Positions 32,636 to 39,384 of a stretch of DNA of 61,311 nucleotides are shown here, in pieces. Position 1 is the stretch's first letter. Each line of letters begins with the position of its first letter. Position numbers and translations under genes: made by a program. Origin of the DNA: a virus; IMG/VR virus record IMGVR_UViG_3300043399_000562, positions 1 to 61,311 of that record; one strand, written 5' to 3'. The notes beneath the pieces are model-generated. The model did no database searches. It had not been told where the DNA came from and worked only from the letters and a program-made list of their open reading frames with translations.

Positions 32636-33496
32636 TCAGAACATCTTGACGATGCCTTCGACGTGGCATCGGTACTGCTGCCAGCCGCGGAAGTTCTTGC
32701 TGAACTCGTCCCGACTGAGCGTTCGAGCCTGATGCTCCGTGGGGCTGGCATGGATGGGACGCGAACCGACGAGCCTGTCATGCAGCGCGATGTCGGCCGC
32801 AGGATCGGGCTTGTTGCCGTCGTGCGTCAGATAACTCACTCGGGCACACCGGGCGGCCGACATCGCGACCAACTGCTCGATGGGGAACTGGGTGCGTTCG
32901 GTCTGACTCACGTAGGGCAGATGCCACGCCGAAGCGTTCGCATCCGACAGCCCTCGATAGATCGGGACCGAGTCGATGATCGCCTCGTGCATCATCTGAG
33001 CAAGGAAACGGATCTCGGGCTGTGCATCCTCGTGATCACGCAACTCGAAGAAGTTGTCCCACTCGGTTGCTGTGACGACAACGCTGATCCACTGGAACGG
33101 CTCCAGCAGACGGTTGACGATCTGCTTGTGGGCGCCCAACTCCATCAGTTCCTCGGCGTAAAAGGCAGCCGAATAGGCAGCGTTGAACCACAGGCGCCTA
33201 ACCGTCTTAACGTGCTTGGCATCAAGTTCCTCACGAGCCTGCATGCCGGGCTGGTTCTTGCCCCAGTGGATCGGCATGGCTGGTTCCTTGCACACTTGCT
33301 CGATCGTCTTGGCCACCGGGATCGCCCGGCTGCTGCTGGCGTTCCTGCTGAACATCCGGTGAGTCATGAACTCGCTGTGGATGAATCGCGGATAGCGAAG
33401 CTGGAGAGTGACGATCTCTCGCTTGTTGTGCAGACAGGCGTTTGCACTGTGGGCGATCACCTTGGCCTGGAAGCCATCTCTCGGGTCATAGGTCAT
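32636..33496 (-). CDS. thyX: Flavin-dependent thymidylate synthase (ThyX-like)
   Basis: 286 aa from ATG 33496; a TTG at 33529 would add 11 residues but neither start has a good ribosome site. The ThyX motif appears as HSEFMTHRMFSRNASSSRAI, a variant of RHRxxSxNxxSxR in which the first Arg is Thr; this variant is known to me from phage ThyX proteins. The enzyme makes dTMP from dUMP using FAD and methylene-tetrahydrofolate. It would supply thymidylate for replication. Confidence 0.82.
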   Translation of the reverse strand: MTYDPRDGFQAKVIAHSANACLHNKREIVTLQLRYPRFIHSEFMTHRMFSRNASSSRAIPVAKTIEQVCKEPAMPIHWGKNQPGMQAREELDAKHVKTVRRLWFNAAYSAAFYAEELMELGAHKQIVNRLLEPFQWISVVVTATEWDNFFELRDHEDAQPEIRFLAQMMHEAIIDSVPIYRGLSDANASAWHLPYVSQTERTQFPIEQLVAMSAARCARVSYLTHDGNKPDPAADIALHDRLVGSRPIHASPTEHQARTLSRDEFSKNFRGWQQYRCHVEGIVKMF

Positions 33497-33525
33497 GTGG
33501 TAGGGCGGTGCTGCGGGTGGAGGGA

Positions 33526-33543
33526 TCAACAGAATGTGGAATC
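33526..33543 (-). repeat. 18-bp repeated element, copy 2
   Basis: Identical to 28582-28599. It lies just upstream of ThyX, over its possible TTG start, in the 57-nt gap after the zinc-ribbon gene. TTGATC here could serve as a -35, but I see no convincing -10 at the right distance. Confidence 0.55.
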
Positions 33544-33553
33544 GACTGTAGAC

Positions 33554-33730
33554 CTATTCGGTCATCCGTGCAACCCCTTTGTCGGTTTGATCGTTTGCCT
33601 TGGGAAGATGCCACATACCGCATTGCTTGCAGCGGTAGGGCTTCGGAGCGACGGTCTGAGCGTCCTGCCGGCTGCCGTAGCAGGGCCGGCCGGCGCACTT
33701 GCCATAGGTCTTGACGGTCTGAGTGTTCAT
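33554..33730 (-). CDS. Small zinc-ribbon protein (58 aa)
   Basis: ATG 33730 overlaps the previous TGA (ATGA). It reads MNTQTVKTYGKCAGRPCYGS, then a linker and PYRCKQCGMWHLPK. Two cysteines in the first half and CxxC plus His in the second suggest a zinc ribbon. Similar short proteins are common in phage early regions. Confidence 0.7.
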   Translation of the reverse strand: MNTQTVKTYGKCAGRPCYGSRQDAQTVAPKPYRCKQCGMWHLPKANDQTDKGVARMTE

Positions 33731-34080
33731 GCTTGCTCGGTGGTGTTGGTGGACGAATTGCGCACGATGCTGATGCTGTAGGTGACCTTGACCGGCAGGG
33801 CGTTGTGCGCAGGGTCGGACTCGAAGTCGGGCGGGGCCAACGGCTCAGTCTGCATGCCGAAGAACTCGACCTGACACATGCCGCCATCGATCTCCTTGGC
33901 CAGCCTTTCGAGGAACTTCGTCCCGCCGCGGTTCAGTTCGGACTCGACGTGCGGCAGGCTGTGCGAGGGGCGGTTCGTCTTGACCATCACCACGGTTGGT
34001 TCAAATTGATAGGCACGCTTCTGAGCAAGCTGGACGATCTCGTCGGGATCATCGATCCATTCATCGAGGCGACGGTTCAT
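33727..34080 (-). CDS. Hypothetical protein (117 aa)
   Basis: ATG 34080 overlaps the upstream stop (ATGA). An acidic start (NRRLDEWIDDPDEIVQLAQK) is followed by a beta-rich C-terminal half (NALPVKVTYSISIVRN). No recognised domain. Confidence 0.68.
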   Translation of the reverse strand: MNRRLDEWIDDPDEIVQLAQKRAYQFEPTVVMVKTNRPSHSLPHVESELNRGGTKFLERLAKEIDGGMCQVEFFGMQTEPLAPPDFESDPAHNALPVKVTYSISIVRNSSTNTTEQA

Positions 34081-34328
34081 GTCGGCGTCCTTTTCGAGAG
34101 GCACAGTGCATAGGTTCTCGTGTCACTGTGATTCACCTCGAACGTGTGATGCATCTGCCGGCTGTTGAGCTTCAGATCTTTTTTGTTGCGCTGCAGCCAA
34201 AGAGCGAGCCCCTGCTTCTGCGAGTAAGTCAGATCGATCAGATACCAAGAGCCGACCGCCATAGACTCAATCCATGCGTCGTGGTCAATCATGGTCACGG
34301 TCTTCGTGGGTACCTTTATGCGGAACAT
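34077..34328 (-). CDS. Hypothetical protein (83 aa)
   Basis: ATG 34328 preceded by GAGGACGAG. A mixed alpha/beta sequence with WIESMAVGSWYLIDLTYSQK and ALWLQRNKKDLKLNSRQMHH. Coupled to the next gene by ATGA. Not recognised. Confidence 0.65.
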   Translation of the reverse strand: MFRIKVPTKTVTMIDHDAWIESMAVGSWYLIDLTYSQKQGLALWLQRNKKDLKLNSRQMHHTFEVNHSDTRTYALCLSKRTPT

Positions 34329-34335
34329 CTCGTCC

Positions 34336-34638
34336 TCACTCGGTCCTGGTGACGATGGTAATCAAGTACCAGTTGCGGCCGACCGTCATGAAGTCGGTGA
34401 CCTCGACCGTGTACTTGTTGCCGGTGCGCTCGGCGGCACGGCGCACGGCAGGCATGGTGTTGTTGCGTAAGGTGTCACGCATGTTCTGCAGTGCTTCTTG
34501 AATCGCCTGAAAGTTCTGGTCAGTGTCGATGCGCTTGAGGCGACTCGTGCTCTCGCCGATGCTGAGACCTTGCACGGCTGCGGTGAAGTTGATGCTTCGG
34601 GTGGCCTCGCCGTCTGCGGGTTGGATGAACATGTTCAT
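34336..34638 (-). CDS. Hypothetical protein (100 aa)
   Basis: ATG 34638 overlaps the upstream stop. The N-terminus (MNMFIQPADGEATRSINFTA) is followed by a helical middle (NFQAIQEALQNMRDTLRNNT) and a beta-rich end. Not recognised. Confidence 0.65.
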   Translation of the reverse strand: MNMFIQPADGEATRSINFTAAVQGLSIGESTSRLKRIDTDQNFQAIQEALQNMRDTLRNNTMPAVRRAAERTGNKYTVEVTDFMTVGRNWYLITIVTRTE

Positions 34639-34967
34639 GCTGATGCTTTCAGGTTGTTGCGGGGATGACGTTGAGCAGTGTTGCCGCTCGGGAAGATGTA
34701 GGTGCAGCGCGAGTCACCCTTGTTGCGCTTGATGGTCAGGACGGTCGGCGGCGTCTTGATGCCTGGAAAGAAGCGCGCACTGCTTGCCATCCTCCAATCG
34801 GGTGGGTCGTCCACCTCGATCCGATGCAGCGTGTAGTAAGCACCTCGGTCTGTCTCGTTGTCGAAGTAGCCCTCGGCCGCCACGCAGGCCCTGACCATGT
34901 TGCTGTAGACCCCAGCGAACTCGAAGGTGCTTTCGAAGTCACTGGTGTGCCGTATCAAGAGGATCAC
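34635..34967 (-). CDS. First gene of the leftward early operon (110 aa), function unknown
   Basis: The preferred start is GTG 34967, behind GGAGAGCAAA; the longer frame to 35021 would run through the operator. The product starts VILLIRHTSDFESTFEFAGV, contains GAYYTLHRIEVDDPPDWRMA and is basic near the end. It is the first product made from the repressor-controlled early promoter, a position often used for anti-host or regulatory proteins, but nothing in its sequence shows that. Confidence 0.7.
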   Translation of the reverse strand: MILLIRHTSDFESTFEFAGVYSNMVRACVAAEGYFDNETDRGAYYTLHRIEVDDPPDWRMASSARFFPGIKTPPTVLTIKRNKGDSRCTYIFPSGNTAQRHPRNNLKASA

Positions 34968-34984
34968 TTTGCTCTCCGTGCCGT

Positions 34985-34999
34985 GTGTTCGATGAACAC
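34985..34999. promoter_or_regulatory. Repressor operator copy at the leftward early promoter
   Basis: GTGTTC-GAT-GAACAC is a perfect 6+6 inverted repeat. It lies 9 bp downstream of the -10 box of the leftward promoter, over the transcription start region, and 17 bp before the first start codon. The same half-sites occur at 40568 and 54709. Confidence 0.78.
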
Positions 35000-35008
35000 G
35001 ATGGCTGG

Positions 35009-35037
35009 ACTGTAGTGACAAGGCACGAACGTGTCAA
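35009..35037 (-). promoter_or_regulatory. Leftward early promoter
   Basis: On the - strand TTGACA (35037-35032), an exact 17-bp spacer and TACAGT (35014-35009). The -35 is perfect and the -10 matches four of six. It drives the 34967-24852 gene block. Its start region is covered by the palindromic operator and its -35 by a GTCAA-N3-TTGAC element. Confidence 0.82.
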
Positions 35038-35045
35038 ATGTTGAC
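35033..35045. promoter_or_regulatory. GTCAA-N3-TTGAC element overlapping the early -35
   Basis: GTCAA-ATG-TTGAC, with the same arms and spacing as the tandem sites at 35440-35482. Because it covers the -35 hexamer, a protein binding it would block or modulate the early promoter. A related half-site, ATGTTGAC, occurs at 44814-44821 in the divergent region upstream of the HTH gene. Confidence 0.6.
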
Positions 35046-35063
35046 TAGATTGTGGGGTCTTGG

Positions 35064-35116
35064 GTTCAAATCCGAATTTCAAATTTGGAACGGGCGGGGT
35101 TGTTCAAGTAAGCCGG
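35064..35116 (+). repeat. 53-bp direct repeat, copy 1
   Basis: Begins GTTCAAATCCGAATTTC and ends GTAAGCCGG; copy 2 at 35257-35309 differs at one base. The AT-rich first half contrasts with the GC-rich flanks. The region between divergent promoters holds no gene. Confidence 0.85.
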
Positions 35117-35256
35117 AAGGAGGGTGTCAACGACGCTCAGACCAGGCACGACCAGGGCCTGCAGATCGAATCGATTCTGAACCAGGCAGCCAGCCATCGA
35201 TCACTTCAGATTTGGGGGATGACCAGGCAAGGGCCGGCCTTGATCTGAAGGATCGA

Positions 35257-35309
35257 GTTCAAATCCGAATTTCAAATTTGGAACGGGCGGGGTTGTTTAA
35301 GTAAGCCGG
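35257..35309 (+). repeat. 53-bp direct repeat, copy 2
   Basis: Same as 35064-35116 with one C-to-T change. The copies are 193 bp apart start to start. Flanking text also shares loose similarity (GACCAGGC-type words), suggesting a larger diverged duplication. No coding sequence is supported between 34968 and 35634 apart from these repeats and regulatory sites. Confidence 0.85.
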
Positions 35310-35424
35310 GAGGAAGGTTGAAAAACCAGGCCGACGATCCACCAGACCAGGCGGCGGCCGGCCCGGTTTTCCAACCCGCACGCGCGCTCGCGCGTATGGC
35401 GGTCAACGCGGAGAAAGCTGCCTA

Positions 35425-35494
35425 GACAACGATTGACCAGTCAACGATTGACCAGTCAACGATTGACCAGTCAACGATTGACCAGTCAACGATT
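35425..35494. repeat. Tandem 15-bp repeats (iteron-like array)
   Basis: CAACGATTGACCAGT is repeated four times without gaps at 35427-35486, followed by a partial fifth. Each junction forms GTCAA-CGA-TTGAC (35440, 35455, 35470; a near copy at 35425). Such arrays are bound by replication initiators, ParB-type proteins or regulators. The ParB-like protein of this phage is one candidate binder. Too short and regular to be CRISPR. Confidence 0.85.
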
Positions 35495-35578
35495 TCTCCC
35501 TGGTGGCGGGGACACTGGCAGGGCATGGCATGCAGGGTGATCGGTGCGGCAGACAATGCCCTAGTGCTCTGCAGGGGC

Positions 35579-35609
35579 TTGACAAGCCCGGACAGTGTCA
35601 GGGTATGAT
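35579..35609 (+). promoter_or_regulatory. Promoter of the rightward accessory operon, 19-bp spacer
   Basis: TTGACA (35579-35584), 19-bp spacer, TATGAT (35604-35609). The spacer contains CAGTGTC exactly 8 bp after the -35, giving GACA-N11-TGTC symmetry. The promoter at 38877 has the same design. Over-long spacers with dyad symmetry are typical of promoters untwisted by MerR-type activators. Confidence 0.72.
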
Positions 35610-35634
35610 CGACGCATCCCCACTCAGGACCCCG

Positions 35635-35841
35635 ATGATGAACAAGCCCGATCGATCCCTTCGAAGCGAGTTCGATGCGCATGCGCGCATGGATGACGTG
35701 CACGCATGGGCAGCTTTAGACATGCGTAACGCGGGGTGGAAGGTAGGGCGCCATGCCCTGCATCCCATGCCCCGCGCGCCCCGTCAACCCGTCCGGCCGG
35801 CCGGCCTTCTCGGCTGGCTGGCATCCGTGCTTGCCCGTTGA
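35635..35841 (+). CDS. First accessory-operon protein (68 aa or 67 aa)
   Basis: Two adjacent ATGs at 35635 and 35638, about 20 nt after the expected transcription start, with AGGA upstream. The peptide is polar (NKPDRSLRSEFDAHARMDDV) with an amphipathic end (PAGLLGWLASVLAR). Not recognised. Confidence 0.6.
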   Translation: MMNKPDRSLRSEFDAHARMDDVHAWAALDMRNAGWKVGRHALHPMPRAPRQPVRPAGLLGWLASVLAR

Positions 35842-35891
35842 GTCCACATACGGGCAATACTTCAACCCCTGAGACACAGGAGCTACACACC

Positions 35892-36377
35892 ATGGCAACA
35901 CGCAAAGCCCCCACCATCCGCGCCACCATCGGCAAGGCCAACCCGCGCGCCGAAGCACAGCAGCCGACTACCCCCATGGTCGGGGCCGGTTCTCTCGTTG
36001 CCATGCGTGACGGTCAGATGGTGGAAGTGATAACGGTTCGAACCTATTTCTCTGCCAAGGGAACCGGCATGCAACCCGTCCGGGCTTGTGTCTGGGTCAA
36101 GCCAGCCACCCCGGGGGGCGAGTGGTTCACAGGCCGCGGGTCGGCTGGCGGATGCGGGTATCACAAGGAATCCGCAGCTATTGCCGATGCTGTCTCGGCT
36201 GCAGGATTCGAATTGTGGGGAAACCCCTATTCGTCAGGCAGGGATGAAAACCCAGATATGAAAAAGCGTTTCCATTTCGGTGGTACGGGTTCATCCGCAT
36301 ATGAGGAGATTTTCAAGGCGATCGGCCGGGCTGTCGGATACAAGGGCCGGATGGTCTGGGTTTCCCATGGTCTGTAA
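35892..36377 (+). CDS. Hypothetical protein (161 aa)
   Basis: ATG 35892 follows AGGAG. The N-terminal 30 residues are low-complexity and basic; the rest is a mixed fold with AGSLVAMRDGQMVEVITVRT, WFTGRGSAGGCGYHKESAAI and a C-terminal YEEIFKAIGRAVGYKGRMVW. It resembles accessory proteins in which a Gly-rich GxGxxGYHKxSAA stretch recurs, but I cannot assign a function. Confidence 0.72.
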   Translation: MATRKAPTIRATIGKANPRAEAQQPTTPMVGAGSLVAMRDGQMVEVITVRTYFSAKGTGMQPVRACVWVKPATPGGEWFTGRGSAGGCGYHKESAAIADAVSAAGFELWGNPYSSGRDENPDMKKRFHFGGTGSSAYEEIFKAIGRAVGYKGRMVWVSHGL

Positions 36378-36405
36378 TTCCACAAACGGGCAATAGGTGA
36401 ACAAC

Positions 36406-36957
36406 ATGGCATTTTGGTCTGTCATCGTCGGTAATATCGGCGAAGTGTGGAAGGGGACGAATGGCGCGGAAGCTATGCGTCAATTCGGACAATGGAAGGG
36501 TGAAAGTCTGGCCGATACTGGCCGGGCAGCGGGTGAACCCGTTACCCTGACGCGAGGCGATTACCCCGTTCGCGAACACCTAGGGCATCGATGGTTTTTC
36601 TATCGTTTCGGCGACGGAAACGAAGGGAACTATCCGCGTTTTTACGTCCGGGTAATGAATGATACATGCCCCTATCGATACTTGGCTGCATGTGTGGCGA
36701 ATCGCTACATCGTGGGTTCTCGCACGCGTCGCTACATCGTCAAAAACATGCAAACCGATGGTGAACCGGACTACGGTATCCATGCCACGGTTTACGATGG
36801 TCCGGACGGCGAGCAAGCATTCGGGGCAGCCTGGATTACCGCAGAGTTCGAACCCGCGGAATACTCCGACGTTGCGCGAACAAACATGCCCGTGTTTGTC
36901 GATCCGCGTGATCACTTGGATCGATCGGCCATGCGCATGCTCAAGGGAGGGAAGTAA
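36406..36957 (+). CDS. Hypothetical protein (183 aa)
   Basis: ATG 36406 is preferred, with AGGTGA upstream; an in-frame GTG lies at 36397. It begins AFWSVIVGNIGEVWKGTNGA and ends with an acidic middle and DRSAMRMLKGGK. Aromatic-rich central part (HRWFFYRFGDGNEGNYPRFY). Not recognised. Confidence 0.72.
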   Translation: MAFWSVIVGNIGEVWKGTNGAEAMRQFGQWKGESLADTGRAAGEPVTLTRGDYPVREHLGHRWFFYRFGDGNEGNYPRFYVRVMNDTCPYRYLAACVANRYIVGSRTRRYIVKNMQTDGEPDYGIHATVYDGPDGEQAFGAAWITAEFEPAEYSDVARTNMPVFVDPRDHLDRSAMRMLKGGK

Positions 36958-36959
36958 TC

Positions 36960-37403
36960 ATGCGGGTTTTTAACACCTATGCCGAATTGCAGGATGCCAT
37001 GGAATCGGGTTCTTTCCTTTTCCTGCCTGAATTCATGCCGGCCGGGTTTGTCTGCCAAACCTGCAAGAAAACGATTCAGTTTCCTATGCAAGGGGCTGGC
37101 ACGGGTTACGGGTTGGACTATGCCAATCGAATGCACTGCTATGCATGTTGCGAACAAAATGAACGCAACTACATGGAAAGGGAGACTGTATTTACGGGCT
37201 ACCTGTCATCCGATGGTAAACATTTCACTACTTGGACGGGTGGAGTTCTCGGCGCGGTAACCCGTGAAACCGAAAGCCGCACGGGCTGGCATGGGTCAAC
37301 CCTTACCCATGTTCGCATTCGCGATTGGATAGGCCGAGAGTGGCACGGTAAGGGGTCCGGTCGGGGTATGGTTCTTCGCGTTCATCGTTGCAAGGGGAAA
37401 TGA
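36960..37403 (+). CDS. Hypothetical protein with cysteine knuckles (147 aa)
   Basis: ATG 36960 follows GGGAGG. Cysteines in GFVCQTCKKTIQFP and RMHCYACCEQNERNY (CxxC and CxxCC) suggest a structural zinc. The C-terminal half is beta-rich (RTGWHGSTLTHVRIRDWIGR). Similar proteins occur in phages of several hosts, without known function. Confidence 0.72.
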   Translation: MRVFNTYAELQDAMESGSFLFLPEFMPAGFVCQTCKKTIQFPMQGAGTGYGLDYANRMHCYACCEQNERNYMERETVFTGYLSSDGKHFTTWTGGVLGAVTRETESRTGWHGSTLTHVRIRDWIGREWHGKGSGRGMVLRVHRCKGK

Positions 37404-37406
37404 GAA

Positions 37407-37823
37407 ATGATGAGCCCAACAGAGTTGGACATTACCCGTTTCGTCAACGAAGCCGCGCCGATGGATTACTCGGCATCCGTGGCAGAAATTGGCCAGAATG
37501 CAGGGCCGGATACTTGGCGCGCAGCATGCGACGATTCCGACGATTGGCCACTACTGCAAACCGATGAACAGCGCGAGGCATTCCGGGCTTTCGTCAGGGA
37601 TTCGGGCGGATGGTCTCGCGAGGAAATAGCAGCATGGTCTGATGCCGAATTGAATGCGCTATGCATTCAATGGGTGGCAGGTGATATTCGGGAATGCGGA
37701 ATCCGGCCCGGAATGACCGATGGGGAATGGGGGGAGATTCAATCACAGATGGAAGATGGGCTAATCCCCTCCAGAATCGGTCAATCAATCGATGGCGGGT
37801 GGCTTTTCTACATTGGGAGCTAA
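37407..37823 (+). CDS. Hypothetical acidic protein (138 aa)
   Basis: ATG 37407 three bases after the previous stop (a second ATG follows at once). Trp- and Asp-rich (DSDDWPLLQTDEQREAFRAF, GWSREEIAAWSDAELNALCI). Acidic DNA-mimic-like composition is suggestive of an inhibitor, but this is only composition. Confidence 0.7.
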   Translation: MMSPTELDITRFVNEAAPMDYSASVAEIGQNAGPDTWRAACDDSDDWPLLQTDEQREAFRAFVRDSGGWSREEIAAWSDAELNALCIQWVAGDIRECGIRPGMTDGEWGEIQSQMEDGLIPSRIGQSIDGGWLFYIGS

Positions 37824-37829
37824 TCAATC

Positions 37830-38258
37830 GTGAAAACACTAAAACAAATTGGGATGGCCCCTAGTGGTGCGCATTTCACAAGAGAAACCATTCGGCATTT
37901 CATGGCCCGGGCATTCTTTGCGAGTGCTTGGGCAGACCAATGCGAGGAAACTGGAAATGCCCGCATTCTGTCGGGCCGGGAAATACTGAACCTAATCCCG
38001 TCCGAATTCGACCCCGCAGCATGGCATGCTGCCGACACTCTGATTTTCGACCTTGAGAGTTCCAACAATGGCAAGCCGGTCGAAACGCTTTATGCGGATG
38101 CCCTGAAGCAAAACCCGATAGCGGTTTCCGAATTCGGACATTATTGCGCCATGGAATCCATGGGGCACGGGGTGGGGCTTTTTGACTACGGCATCGATTG
38201 TGTGAATGTCCCGTATGTCGAATTCGGTTCGCACAGTCTGCAAAAGGATTACTTTTAA
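37830..38258 (+). CDS. Hypothetical protein (142 aa)
   Basis: GTG 37830. Contains HFMARAFFASAWADQCEETG and FGHYCAMESMGHGVGLFDYG. The last stop shares a base with the next start (TAATG). Not recognised. Confidence 0.7.
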   Translation: MKTLKQIGMAPSGAHFTRETIRHFMARAFFASAWADQCEETGNARILSGREILNLIPSEFDPAAWHAADTLIFDLESSNNGKPVETLYADALKQNPIAVSEFGHYCAMESMGHGVGLFDYGIDCVNVPYVEFGSHSLQKDYF

Positions 38259-38614
38259 TGCGCACGCCCAGCATCAAAACCCTATCGGATGTTTTCTCCA
38301 ATCCGAGGGAGGCTAAAAGAATCATTTCTATGGGGTGGGCCGAATTGAGCGTTCATCCGGTGGCAGTAGCCAGAATTCGAGAATGCTATAACCCACCGAA
38401 AAAGTACGATGTCAGGCTTACCGTGCTGAATTCAATCGAACCCGGTTTGCATGGCGTGGAAGGTGCGGAATCGACCGATGGAGAGTGGGCTACCTATTTG
38501 AACGCGGGCGATACATACGCACCCACTGTCATTTACTGGCGCGGATCTTACCGGGTGCAGTCTCTAGGGGATTTTGTCGAAACCATGGAACGCCAACGGG
38601 TGCATTTCAAATGA
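38258..38614 (+). CDS. Hypothetical protein (118 aa)
   Basis: ATG 38258 in TAATG. Reads MRTPSIKTLSDVFSNPREAK and includes GEWATYLNAGDTYAPTVIYW RGSYRVQ. Overlaps the next start by ATGA. Not recognised. Confidence 0.7.
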   Translation: MRTPSIKTLSDVFSNPREAKRIISMGWAELSVHPVAVARIRECYNPPKKYDVRLTVLNSIEPGLHGVEGAESTDGEWATYLNAGDTYAPTVIYWRGSYRVQSLGDFVETMERQRVHFK

Positions 38615-38823
38615 CCCGCTTTACGGTCTTCCTGCTCCGCCTAGGGGCATGCGTGCTTGTCATGGTCGGGGCGATCGTGGCATGCGCCCTGCGCCTATGG
38701 TCTGGCATGCCACCCGCCGACGTGCTCAAGGGGCTAGGTGTTGGGATCATCCTCGCGTGGGTGGTGGGGCCGGACCATGCCGAGATGCGGGCAATCGTGG
38801 GCGTGCTCACCGATCGCGATTGA
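38611..38823 (+). CDS. Small membrane protein (70 aa)
   Basis: ATG 38611 overlaps the previous TGA. Two hydrophobic helices (TVFLLRLGACVLVMVGAIVA and VLKGLGVGIILAWVV) with a soluble charged end. The last gene before the second promoter of this operon. Confidence 0.68.
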   Translation: MTRFTVFLLRLGACVLVMVGAIVACALRLWSGMPPADVLKGLGVGIILAWVVGPDHAEMRAIVGVLTDRD

Positions 38824-38876
38824 CGTGCCCAGGGCGCCAAGCGTGCACGGATGCAAACATCCGATTGCGTTTTTGC

Positions 38877-38907
38877 ATGACACTGGGGCGCAGTGTCGGA
38901 GTAGGAT
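38877..38907 (+). promoter_or_regulatory. Second promoter of the accessory operon, 19-bp spacer twin
   Basis: ATGACA (38877-38882), 8 bp, CAGTGTC (38891-38897), 4 bp, TAGGAT (38902-38907). Spacings are identical to the promoter at 35579. Here GACACTG and CAGTGTC form a full 7-bp inverted repeat. It lies 33 bp before the gene at 38941. Confidence 0.68.
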
Positions 38908-38940
38908 TGCACCATCGCAACCTGAACCGGAGCACGCAAC

Positions 38941-39168
38941 ATGCCCACCATCGATCACAAGCAATTCATTTCGGAAGAATCCGCGTACTTCATGAATGAT
39001 TGCATTTACCCCGCAATCGACGATATGCGGGAAGGGTTTGACGTACTTTCCATGGGTGGGTGCATCGATGCGCCGGAATGGCTCCCCGCCGGATCGGTCC
39101 GAAACGCTGCAATCAATCCTAGTGGCATCTGTATTGCTGCTCGCGGGTTTCATCGCGTCTTCAACTGA
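38941..39168 (+). CDS. Hypothetical protein (75 aa)
   Basis: ATG 38941 follows CCGGAG. PTIDHKQFISEESAYFMNDC then IYPAIDDMREGFDVLSMGGC. Not recognised. Behind its own promoter. Confidence 0.65.
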   Translation: MPTIDHKQFISEESAYFMNDCIYPAIDDMREGFDVLSMGGCIDAPEWLPAGSVRNAAINPSGICIAARGFHRVFN

Positions 39169-39192
39169 CCCCCATACGATAGGTATCAACCC

Positions 39193-39384
39193 ATGACACT
39201 TATCCAAGCACAACAGCGCTATATCGATCGCGTTAACGGGTGCCACCGTGGGCACGCTCGTCGGGTTGCCCGTGCAGCATGGCGTGAATTGTTCGAATGG
39301 GCACAAGCCCGGGGGATGAATGCCCGCGCTGTCTGCCAAGATGCTGCCGACATCGCCCGGCTTGAAATGGGGGCCGACGAATGA
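39193..39384 (+). CDS. Small basic helical protein (63 aa)
   Basis: ATG 39193. Arg-rich helix (GCHRGHARRVARAAWRELFE) then a second helix ending in IARLEMGADE. Overlaps the next start by ATGA. Nucleic-acid binding is possible from charge alone. Confidence 0.62.
   Translation: MTLIQAQQRYIDRVNGCHRGHARRVARAAWRELFEWAQARGMNARAVCQDAADIARLEMGADE

Noticed and set aside
33190-33205. GCGCCTAACCG within thyX, resembling an attC arm
   Set aside because: No complementary GTTAGGC arm within 150 bp and it is inside conserved coding sequence.
35061-35080. GGGTTCAAATCC, like a tRNA T-arm
   Set aside because: No acceptor, D or anticodon stems can be formed around it, and the same words recur in the 53-bp repeats. 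Not called as tRNA. No tRNA was seen anywhere in the window.
35425-35494. Short regular repeats that could be taken for a CRISPR array
   Set aside because: The 15-bp units are directly adjacent with no spacers and no cas genes are present.
36567-36579. GTTCGCGAAC palindrome, resembling an operator
   Set aside because: It lies in coding sequence, has a 2-bp centre in place of 3 and lacks the outer bases. Treated as chance.
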